Origin: Paraconiothyrium sp. Pb-2020
Lineage: Eukaryota > Ascomycota > Dothideomycetes > Pleosporales > Didymosphaeriaceae
Assembly (NCBI GenBank): GCA_022419385.1
Contig: JAJUBI010000006.1
Location: 3,348,001 to 3,412,000 of the forward strand
DNA: 64,000 nucleotides
Direction: 5' to 3'
Below the pieces are notes generated by a model. The model did no database searches. It had not been told where the DNA came from and saw only the letters and a list, made by a program, of their open reading frames with translations. How positions within the stretch are numbered: the first letter of the stretch is position 1; every line of letters begins with the position of its first letter. Shown here piece after piece: positions 54,887 to 64,000 of this stretch. Position numbers and translations under genes: made by a program.

Positions 54887-56727
54887 TTATAGCCTAGCTT
54901 TTCCTTTGACAGCCCAATCACCCTTTTCCGCCCTTTTACAGACCTCCTTTATGATCTGCGCAGCCCACTCGTAATCCGCCAGTTCAAGATACACCTGTCC
55001 ACTCATCCTGATCCACCACCTCCCATCATAGAACATCGATTGCAGGAACGTCTTGTAGTCATCAATCCACACCCTGCTCATCCAATCCCGCATTGCAATG
55101 CCAACAGCAGCCTCCTCCAGCCCCGCATTCCTCCCGATCTCATACATCTTCTTCACATCCAACGGCAGCGCCACATTCGCCAAACAGCACCTTGTCAGTG
55201 TTTCTGTGCTATTATCCAAGACTTCCGTGCCCATGATTTCCGCCATGCGCTTCGACCCGTGCTTCGCGAGCGTCTGGCAGTAGCTCATGATGACCTCCTC
55301 GCCGCCCATGGACTCACGCCATTTCAGCGCTGCAGGAATGCACAGATAGGGTGACGCGTCGATGGTGCCGATGAACTCGAAGTTGAGTTCGAAGTCGGAT
55401 TTTGGCGCGTTAGAGGGAGGAAGCGGGTTCTTCGTCGCGGTGAAGGGCGGTGCAGGGCGCGGGATGAAGCCGTGCGAGGTGGGCAGGGTGCTACGGATGA
55501 GGGGCTGGTTGCGGAGAGGGACGTGGAATATTGCGCAGCCGCGGGGGACGTGGAGCCATCTTTTGATTGCGTCAGGATTCTCTACTTCAGGGGAAGGAGG
55601 GAAAAGATGAGGAAGGAGAGAGGAGAGAGGAATACATACTTATGGCAGTTACTCACGAAGAAATCCGCATCCAGCGCCTTAAGATCAAGCGGCACATGCC
55701 CAATGCCGTGCGCCCCATCAATCAAACTCAACACCCCCTTCTCCCTACACACCTCGGTGATGCGCTCAAAAGGCAGACTCACGCCCGGCATACTAACCAC
55801 TGTGTCAAACACAGCTACTTTCACTTTCCCACCACTAGCTTCAATCTCTTCGATCTTGGACTTGAACGCGGAAACGAGCCAGTCATCTTCTACAGGCAAC
55901 GTGTACTCGATCTTTGCGGCTTTGGCGGGCGTGGTCTCGGTTATGTAGGCCACGGTCTTCTCGCATGCGCCGTAGATGGTGGCGCTGTAGAGGATGTACT
56001 CGTCTGGGGCGAAGGTCAGGGAGCGCAGGACTGTGTTTACGCCTGTGGTAGCGTTTTGGACGAAGACGAGCTCTGAGGTGGGGACGTTGAGGTACTGTGT
56101 CCTTGATCAGACATATTCCATCCAGTCAGGTCTTGGACAAATGAAGGGAAGGGATGTGAGAAACAAGATAATCAGGGACGGTCGGGGGAAAATACTTTTG
56201 ACAATGCTTGACGGGCTTCATCGTTGAACTTGGGATATTGGTAGCGGATGAAATCGTCAGGGCGGGCTTCGTGGGCGTCTTGGAAGGAGCGGAAGACGTC
56301 GCGGATGGCGCGGGGGTAGGTGCCGAAGGAGCCTGGATGATTTGGTCAATGAGTTATCCGAAGGCGATCCAGGTGGACAGTGCCGTTGTTGCACCAAATT
56401 GGGAAGGCTGTATTTGAGGGGTCGAGGCAAGATGTAGATGGAGAAGCATTGACTGAGAATGCATTGGAGGATAGGAGGAAATAGAAAGAAAGAGGCGCAT
56501 GGATCGATATATATAATACAGAAGCATATAGCCAGGATGCAGCTTGAGCAAGACATATACCAAAGGGAGTTGCAATGAATGATTCCTAGTTTAGAAGAAG
56601 AAAGAGGTCGGCACTCACCATGATTGAAATTCATGAAGCCTTCTTCAAACAAGAACTCCTGCCTCAATTGCTTCCCAAACCTCCCTCCATTCTTGGTCTC
56701 CAATAGCTCTTTCGCATCCGACGTCAT
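54887..56727 (-). CDS. class V aminotransferase-fold PLP enzyme (Egt2 / isopenicillin-N-epimerase-like)
   Basis: Four exons in phase: 56727-56619, 56332-56196, 56094-55640, 55559-54887, total 457 residues. The PLP lysine lies in FVSNCHKW, completed across the third splice, and the PLP aspartate in LIDGAHGIGH. The N-terminal HGSFGTYPRAIRDVFRSFQD and ARPDDFIRYQYP blocks are those of fungal proteins annotated as isopenicillin N epimerase-like or as hercynylcysteine sulfoxide lyase (the second enzyme of ergothioneine synthesis). Which reaction it performs cannot be told here. No targeting signal. The intron after exon 1 is long (286 bp) for this window. Confidence 0.88.
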
Positions 56728-57352
56728 GATTAGATAAAACTCTTCCGGTTGATTCAATTGATGCAAGTTGAGAACCGGCAGCTGCTGGGTTCATATACTA
56801 GTGATGGGTGAGTCAAGCAGGTACGAATAGCGAGTGAATTCTTCGCGACATCGGTGTGTCTATGACTGTGCTCGTGAAGTCAAAGGGCGTGTCGTATCAA
56901 CGAAGCGAATTAGCCAATAAGGGTCGCGCACTAGGCGGCTACTCTCGGACGTTAAACGGAAACCGCAATACTCCGCCGACCTGACTCTCGGCAGCATACG
57001 AGCTGCGGGGACGAATACCACATGCTCCATATGTGTAATCGGATATGTTTCCATTGGTTGTATTTTTTTAATGGTTATTGTCGGCTACGCCTTTCGTTTT
57101 CTAATTCTACCTTACAGTCATCCCTCGTGCCCCTTTGCGAAAATAAGTCCATCGCCAGGATGCCTAGGGCATGCACCCACGAATAGGTGGGTGACATGCC
57201 TAGCGAAATTATGTACAAAAATATTTGTAAAGGGTAATGAACGGTTGGCATCCCAGAGCGCTTCACACACGTGCATCTCTCCAGCAGCAGATACTCCAAA
57301 CAGACATTGGGAAAGATAAGGAAAAGGGATATCGTGATTCTTCCTGATATGT
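56728..57352. other. intergenic region
   Basis: About 0.62 kb upstream of the PLP-enzyme gene and downstream of the next minus-strand gene. Short ORFs on both strands lack any feature. Confidence 0.4.
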
Positions 57353-58421
57353 CTAGATTGTGCGCATGTTCCTCGCAACTTCGTTCTTCACTCGGCGGCG
57401 GTACTGTTCGCGGAACTGTATGCGGCCGTAGGTGCCGAGGCCGACAACGCCAATGAAGCCAACGGTCCAGACGAGGGTGACGATAAGACCAGCTTTGGTG
57501 ACTCGGGGGTCAAGGGTTTGGCCTGGAACGACGAAGGGTGCCGCGCTTTGTACGGCGGCGGAGGCAGAGGCCAAGGCTGCGGCATCAGTGGGTGTTGAGG
57601 TCGATTGCTTGGCGAAGACACCGTTGACGAACGACGCTTCGGTGGATGAGAGGGTGGCTTTGACGTCCTGACCGGAGGTGGGGTTCTTCGCAGAGAGCTC
57701 GATCTGCGGGATCAGGAGAGGCTGGAGGGTGGCTCTGAAAGGATGTCAGCGTTGTAAATTTCTTGAAGTGTACCAAGGATGCTCACTGTGTCATGGCTGA
57801 GCCCATCAAGTTGCTGTTGATCTTGCCAACATACATGAGCACCTTGAGTTCTTGTGGAGCAGCCGCCTGACGTTCCACAAGGCTCCTCTCCTTGATTGGC
57901 GGGTACGAAATGTCCACAATGTCGCGCTTCGCAAAGGTTCCATTCATGTTCTGCACCGTAGCGCCCAGATACGACAGCGCCATGCTGACATCGCCGGCAG
58001 TAACACCAAGCCAAGGATCGATCGGCGCCGAAACGTTGTACATTCGAAGTTCAGCTTGGAAGATACCAGTCTGGTTGTCGAGGAAAGGCAGGTTGTAGCA
58101 CACGGCAAGACCACTGGGATTGGATGCCTGGCCGTTGAGCACTGTGAGGGCAGATCCACAAGCCGCCTTGGTCTGTTCCTCCCATTTTGCCAGATCGGCC
58201 TTCGCTGCATCTCCAGAGGCTGGTGTCGTTGAGACCTGGGGCGCGGATTGCGCGCCGTTGGCATCTTGTCGTCTCGTAAGGGTAGCCATGATATCCGCGT
58301 CCCGTCGTAGCACATGTTCAATATCGTCGCTGCGTTTGAACAGAGCGTTCACTGTGTGTGCCTTGGCAGATGCATAACCGGCGAGCATCAGACCGCCCAC
58401 GAGGGCGTTGTTGAAGAGCAT
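57353..58421 (-). CDS. secretory-pathway single-pass membrane protein, unknown function
   Basis: Exons 58421-57787 and 57734-57353 in phase (GTGAGC donor, TTCAG acceptor) encode 338 residues. An N-terminal signal peptide (MLFNNALVGGLMLAGYASAK) and one hydrophobic helix near the C terminus (AGLIVTLVWTVGFIGVVGLG), followed by a basic tail (QFREQYRRRVKNEVARNM), give a type I topology. The luminal part has three N-glycosylation sequons (NQT, NVS, NGT) and several dibasic pairs (LFKRSD, LRRDAD, LTRRQD, FAKRDI) that look like Kex2 cleavage sites. Two cysteines (ACGSA, VCYNL) may pair. I recognise it as a conserved fungal type but cannot name a function. Confidence 0.8.
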
Positions 58422-60095
58422 GGTGAATGGATAGATATTAGATAGACCTGCTGATTAAAGATGCTATGCGAAGAGAAGTTTATCGTCGCTGGGCTGGCCA
58501 GCAGCGATTGCAAAAGGAGGGTGGCAAGAAGGGAAAGTGAGAAGAGAAACAAAGAGTGAGGACGGAGAGTCAAGAACGGCCGACGAGAAACCGGCTCTGC
58601 ATGGGAGGGCTGCGCTGGCGGTGCCGAGATTAAGAAAAGTGGAAGAGCACAAGCAACGGTAGGGTGACGAGGCCCTGGTCGCAGACGTCCGTTCACGAAC
58701 TCACAATGGCGTGAGTATCGAGGGGACCCAGACTCGGAGAGCAGCACCAAGGCGGGAGCCGTGATCCAGTGCAGAGTTGAGACTGGGTGCGACGTACACG
58801 AGACGGGTGGCGGGAGACATGGTTATGCGTGGGCACTCGATGAGGCTAAAATTAAGCTTGATTTAGTAGAGTGAAGCCTAAATGACTAGCGGGAGGCCCT
58901 TCGCCAACCATGCTGTGGCGCATCAGGTCGAGGAACCGGCGGGAGCATTGACGAGGGTGGCCCCTTGAGACAATTGGTGTTGAGGTCTGGAGCGACGGGG
59001 CACGCGCGAAGCAAGGGGCGCTTCACGAGGCCTGAGCGTCGCCTACTCGCCCAATCAGCCAGCCGCAAGACTCACCTCCTTGGGTTTCACCACCGCGACT
59101 CAAGCACTCTCAAGAGCCTCGCCACGGCAGATCGCGCCAGCACCTCGCCGCCAGCCCACGAACCACCCGTGACCGGCCGCTGCAGCGACCTCCGCTCCGC
59201 GAATGCGTCGCGAGGTTCGCACGACAACACCACCCAGAGGCGCACCCCGGACGTGCAGCTTGGCGACGGCTGTTAGGCGGTTGCGCAATGCTCAGCGTTA
59301 CGCCGCACAACTGCATTCAGATCTGGAAGGCCTGACCGAAATTCCCCGGCGCCTACCGAGCAACCATGCCCGCCCCATCCCATTTCCAAGTGCCGCTGCC
59401 AGGCCACCGGCGCCACGTTGTTCCTTGCCGGCGGTGTCGTCAAGCATCGCGCTGTCACGCCTCGTCCTTCGTGAGGTCGCTGTCGTGTGCGTGTTCGGGC
59501 GCAACCACCCGCCCGCCGCTCCTCGGGACGGCGCGCGTCAGACGCCGCGATGATCTGGCACCACACGAGCACTCCTGCCCAAGGCGGGCTGCGAACGCGT
59601 GCAGAAGGATGGGCATGGTGAGCGCGAGGCGACTCTTAGGCCGACACGTTGCATGCATGCTGCTAGCCCTTCGCATTCGCCCAACACCCCATCTCAGGCA
59701 TATATTGTAAACCTCTACCAATACGGTCCGGAGTGCAGCCAACTAACTGCCAGCACATCAGAAGCCTTTCCGCGCCTCAAGGACATAGCCTGGTCCTGCC
59801 CCAGGAATCCGGGATCCACCGCGTTCTCCCTCAGAGCGCGCCTGGCACGTACTTCTATCTTCGCTGGGCTGCTGGGTGCTACCTACTTTCACTGCTGCCT
59901 CCCACGCTCCCCCTCTTTTGCTGTTATGCGTCTTTTGATTCCTTTTGCACAGCGTGGGTTTGCAACGCGCTCATACCACCAATAGCCACCCTCCACCCCC
60001 GCCCACCTGCACTCCCACGCATTCGCGCCTCCTCGTTCGACGCTCATTGACCAGTTGCCACTCACCTGACACTCCGGCTTTTGAGTCTTGCAGCA
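58422..60095. other. long GC-rich divergent intergenic region
   Basis: About 1.7 kb between the membrane-protein and pseudokinase start codons. The middle (about 58900-59600) is markedly GC- and CpG-rich and so is open in several frames on both strands; none shows a domain. The last 150 bp are pyrimidine-rich, like a fungal 5' leader. No gene is called. Confidence 0.45.
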
Positions 60096-62086
60096 ATGCA
60101 GCACAATCCCAATTCACCCTGGCGGACGCCCGCGTCTGATTACCCCAAACCCTCACTACAACACACCATATCTATGGTGAATCTACACGATGAGCCTAAT
60201 TGGTACAATCGGGGTCCATCGTCCCCCACGGCCTCCTCTGTCTCTTCGTGTGCTAGCCGGAGCGCAACCCCAACCAGTACGAACACGAAGAATCCATGGT
60301 CTCATGTCATGAACAGTCCCAGTTCGACCTATTCGGATCAGTCAAACTCCACTTATTCGAATCAATCTGCCAACTCTCCCAGAGACAGTCCAAACCAAAC
60401 TCCACAACATCAAAGTCGTGCAACTACACCCACACCGATCGCACCTCAGCCTCGGAGACCGACTGTTGCAGGATTCGTGCCCATGTCGCCACCACCGACG
60501 TCTGCTGGGGAAGCCTTCAGGAGTGGGGATTACCCAAGCTCACCTATTTCCAATTTCCCCGGATCACCAAATCCTTATCGACAGCCACCGGCGCCATTTT
60601 CTCCGTTGGTCAATGGTTTCATTAATACATCCTTGTTGTCTGCGCAAGGGCAATCACTGTCTGGGTGGTTCTATGAGCTCTCGAGTAAGCAATTCGCAGA
60701 CAGAGCCATGGTCCGCAAAGTCTGGCAGTGGACGATATCAAACCCGAAGCTTGCGATCCTGCTCGTCGTCTGCGATGATGTGGCGTCGTGGCGTCAAGCA
60801 GCATTCTTTGACCTTAGGGATGAGAGTCTGCCCTTTCCCGAGGATCGCCTCCAGGGAATCGTCTCAGACCCTCAGCGTATCGTCGACGAACAATGGAGAG
60901 CAACTGCCAAAGAGCTGCCTCTGACCGGCGCGCATGTTGACTTTGGGTCTCGTGAAACAGCTCCTTTGCAACACATCAACCTTGTTCGGACCTCTAGGGG
61001 CTCTGAAAAGAGCGTCGACCGCGTTCGTATACTAGGTAATGCCGACGACCAAATCTATATTCGAAAGCGTTTTGTGATTACTCGTCCGAACCAGAAGTCG
61101 TCCATCCTGGAGCAAATTAACAAGTACAAGGCGTACGATCACAAGAACATAGCAAAGCTACTCTGCTCATATTCCCAACCAAGTCATGTCGGGATCCTAA
61201 CAACCCGGACGCAGCATACTTTAGATGACTATCTCAACGTACAAGCATCCGACCCGAGCCGGGCCAAACTGCTTGTGGACTGGATGAATGACTTGTCGCA
61301 TGCGTTGGATTATCTGCATTCACAGTCTATATGCCATCGTAGCATTCGGCGGAAGATCCCATTGAAGGATCTCGAGTCCTACTTGCCCCGTTCGGCATCG
61401 GCGCAAGCAGTGACACCCACAGTCCCACTGTGCCTGGGCCTCAAAGACTGGACCAGATCCATACATACTTCCAGGACCAAGCATACATATACGCTGCACC
61501 GGAGACGTTACATGCCCGAGGAAAGCGATATTCGGACGTATTCTCGCTGGGATGTGTTTTCCTGTCGATGATTACGGTGGCACAAGGGCATTCGTTAGCC
61601 CGATTTACTCAGTATAGAGAAGGTTCGTCACAGGATGCTTCCTTTCACAACAACCTAGACCGCGTCACATCGTGGCGGAATCGCTTGCAAGCGATGACGA
61701 CTTCGGGGCAACGAAACGGCATGATCGGCTCAGGCCGCAAAGTGCGCCAGCTCAAGTCGGAGGCTGAGTGGCTCGAGATCATTGAACAGATGATCAAGCC
61801 CAAATACCAAGAGCGCGTCAAGATAGCGAAGATTGTACATAATTACGGCACAGGAAAGACGATAGCGGTACGTAGGAGGAGTCTAGACGGAGGAGGTTAC
61901 AGTGGACAAGTAGGGGCATCGCTAGGTTTAGCAAACGGAAACAGCATCAGTGGAGTTGCGCCCGGAGGTAATGCATATGGACAGACGAGCGGATCCGGAC
62001 AGAAGCCAGAGCTGAGTGTTTTCGATGGCTATTTCCAGCAACAGCAGCCGCATGCACGACGTTTCGAACAAGCTGGGATTTGGTGA
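60096..62086 (+). CDS. protein-kinase-like protein, probable pseudokinase, with a one-base frame break
   Basis: Starts at the ATG at 60096. Residues 1-170 are disordered, Ser/Pro/Thr-rich (SPSSTYSDQSNSTYSNQSAN, SPPPTSAGE). A kinase-like fold follows: IYIRKRFVI holds a candidate ATP lysine, KYKAYDHKNIAKLLCSYSQP matches the alphaC to beta4 region, and LVDWMNDLSHALDYLHSQSI leads to the catalytic loop HRSIR, where the usual Asp is Ser. The frame then breaks near 61343-61352. In the second frame the text continues GSRVLLAPFGIG (DFG position degenerate), QAYIYAAPE (APE motif) and DVFSLGCVF, ending FEQAGIW at 62086. No GT-AG intron explains the shift; a single missing base does. The catalytic residues are lost, so it is probably a scaffold or regulator. 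Confidence 0.75.
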
Positions 62087-63866
62087 GCGATGTCAAACAG
62101 GTGACGTGCACTGGCGGAGCGCGGCGAAACACGATATCTCGGCATGCCCTGTTTCCGGATGGGGAAACAACATAACTCGGCTTCCGTGGTGACAGCGGAA
62201 CGTCTAGGGCGCGAGCATCCATACCTTCGCGTGGCAGATTTGCTATATGGATTGTTAAATTTCTTTCTCGTCTGGGTTGGCATCTGATACCCCTTCAAGC
62301 ATCTCCTTATCGAGGAGGCATTTCTACGACTGCAATTAGAGGAGTACGACAGCACGAAGCTACGATTGCATAGTAAGGCACAGTCCACGACAGCATCGTC
62401 TTTACGAGCACACGACCAGCACATCTTTCCTTCCATCACCCACTGGCGTACATCTAGCGAATAGTCCATGTATATAGGCTTTTGGTCATTGCCTCGGGCA
62501 GACCTCACGAGCAGAATTGACACTTATGACAATGTTGACACTATCCGTTTTGTTTCAAGAGTAAAGCGTACTGATGCGAGAATGTACTACAATCGTGGAG
62601 CTCTACAGGCATTGGCACCAGCTAAAGTTAGCTATTACATGCCTGTTTCATATACTACGTGTCTGAGGCGCACTACGATATTGTCGGCTGATCAACACTG
62701 AACTGCTCTAGCTAGACACCAGCATAGCTGGAGACACAAAAGATATCGACGATAATCCCATACCCTTTTTCACGCTCTACACACACCGACCACTTGTTTA
62801 AATCTAATCCGCATATTCGTAGCCAGCGTAAATCGCCTTTCTTTGCGCTCCATCCGCGATACGCTGTCAAACGTCAGCCCGCGACTCTACCTCAGGTCCA
62901 CGCCTGCTCCAACTGCACACTGCACTACGCCGACATCGTTCATAGCCCATGCAAAGCGTTTTCGCCGAACTTCAAGCATAGCTTCATCCATTTTAAGGAT
63001 GGGGAAGAATTCCAAACAGTAGGACCACCTAAGGTATGAGCTCATACACACGGGAGCGAAACTTGCGCACTGAACGCTGCATGCCCGCGATCGTAGACCC
63101 CTCGAGTACAGTAGAACCAGCCAGTCCATGCAACAAGTCTCTTCCAACGCATCTCCTCACTATACATAGAGACCAGCTGGGACTCCCGAGCTCGCTCTGA
63201 CGACAGCCCAGCCTGGACGCATCCCCTGTCGGAAGGGCACAAATACAGATGTTGGCTAGAGTGCGTCTTGATGCAGATTTCTTCTTGGCGGTTGACAAGT
63301 CATCATATGTTCGGCTACAACGATATTGTGGTCTGAAATCATTAATGGGTTGATAACGTTTTCAGATCTTAGCACGCGAACGAGACCTTCGCCTTCTGAG
63401 TAAAAAGTCGCACACGCGATAGAGCAACGTCTCTCTGCTATCTACGTGGATGGTACAGAGAGTGTAGCGAGCCACATGGAGAGCAGATCTCGTATGCCAT
63501 TCGTAGCGCTGATAGTCAAATAGACGCTTCATATATACAGGATAGCAAGGTGACGTGTGAGCTTGTAAAGGCTACATATGTATGAGTAGCTCTACAGCTA
63601 CAGTACTTAGTCTAGATGTAGAGGATGTGTACGAGGCGGAGGTGAACCGGAACACGGTGGCAAATACACACTTCGGACAAAGATCGATGTTGTAGTTCAA
63701 TATATAGGTAAGTTATCAAAGGCATCACGCTCTGCATTCAAAAAGACAGCGCGCCAGCCGGCTTCAAATGCCTCAACACAGCATGTCAGACTCCACCCAA
63801 TGCATTCAATACAATCAACATCAAACCCTACATCTACATCTTACACATGCTTCTACCGACCAGAAA
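62087..63866. other. intergenic region at the right end
   Basis: About 1.8 kb between convergent genes. The first part is the 3' flank of the pseudokinase gene. Short frames at 62029-62523 (-) and 62794-63039 (+) carry no recognisable domain. I see no repeat or RNA gene. Confidence 0.4.
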
Positions 63867-64000
63867 CTATCCAGCATGCTCCACAATCTCGCTTACCAGC
63901 TTGCCATCCTTAATGTACGTCCGGATTTGCTCTGGAACCGGGTGCTCGACGTGGTCATCTTCTACGGGCAGGTTGATGTTGACATTCGAAGATTTGCTGG
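63867..64000 (-). CDS. 3' end of an unidentified gene (partial)
   Basis: The minus strand is open from the window edge to TAG at 63869-63867. The peptide end (VNINLPVEDDHVEHPVPEQI then RTYIKDGKLVSEIVEHAG) has strong coding character. It is too short to assign; the rest lies outside the window. Confidence 0.55.
   Translation of the reverse strand, partial: SKSSNVNINLPVEDDHVEHPVPEQIRTYIKDGKLVSEIVEHAG

Noticed and set aside
58965..59742. Several frames of 60-116 codons on both strands
   Set aside because: A GC-rich stretch lowers stop frequency; mutual overlap in all frames and no domain.
61338..61410. Intron in the kinase-like gene (GTAGCA ... AAGCAG)
   Set aside because: 72 nt, so it cannot change frame, and it would remove the DFG-equivalent region.
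62794..63039. Plus-strand 81-codon frame with a Cys pair
   Set aside because: No promoter, no homology recognised, and a similar-length antisense frame exists.

Overview
This is nuclear DNA from a filamentous ascomycete (Pezizomycotina), most likely a Dothideomycete. The evidence is many short spliceosomal introns (about 46-155 bp, mostly GTRAGT donors, CTAAC-like branch points, AG acceptors), a HET-domain gene, fungal-type C2H2, F-box, MAPEG, NmrA and GH95 proteins, and single genes without operons. Reading the introns by eye gives about 25 protein genes. I recognised no rRNA, tRNA, CRISPR array or intact transposon. Splice coordinates are manual calls, checked for phase where exon sums are stated.

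Layout. 0.1-2.0 kb: a vacuolar-type DHA2 MFS transporter (-). 3.0-6.0 kb: a hypothetical protein and an NmrA-like NAD(P)-binding protein (both -). 6.0-7.7 kb: gene-poor. 7.7-14.3 kb: a C2H2 zinc-finger protein (-), a two-helix membrane protein (+) and a HET-domain protein (-). 15.0-21.9 kb: housekeeping genes, namely the ATRIP/Rad26 checkpoint protein (-), CDP-diacylglycerol synthase (+) and a mitochondrial PPR protein (+) that carries one in-frame TAA.

22.1-29.6 kb is a carbohydrate block: a GH1 beta-glucosidase (-), a sugar-porter MFS transporter (-) and a GH95 alpha-fucosidase-type enzyme (+). Neither hydrolase has a signal peptide, so a coherent reading is import of an oligosaccharide followed by cytosolic hydrolysis. 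29.8-34.3 kb: a nine-exon, 1347-residue ABCB multidrug transporter (-).

35.3-50.4 kb: an F-box-like protein, a Gln/Gly-rich glycine-zipper protein, a TTC27/Emw1 TPR protein, a secreted epoxide hydrolase, a CMD-family protein, a MAPEG protein, NuA4 subunit Eaf7 (-) and a gamma-tubulin complex protein (+). The last two share a 158-bp divergent promoter, and the gamma-tubulin gene appears to use a GC-AG intron. 50.6-58.4 kb: an acyltransferase-3 protein, a 132-bp tandem duplication, an F-box protein, a small secreted cysteine-rich protein in three exons, a class V PLP enzyme and a secretory-pathway membrane protein. 60.1-62.1 kb: a protein-kinase-like (probably pseudokinase) gene with a one-base reading-frame break. 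The last 134 bp hold the 3' end of another gene (-).

The points most worth a second look are the GH1/transporter/GH95 block, the cysteine-rich secreted protein, the GC-AG intron, and the two genes each interrupted by a single lesion. The last pair may be real decay or assembly error.
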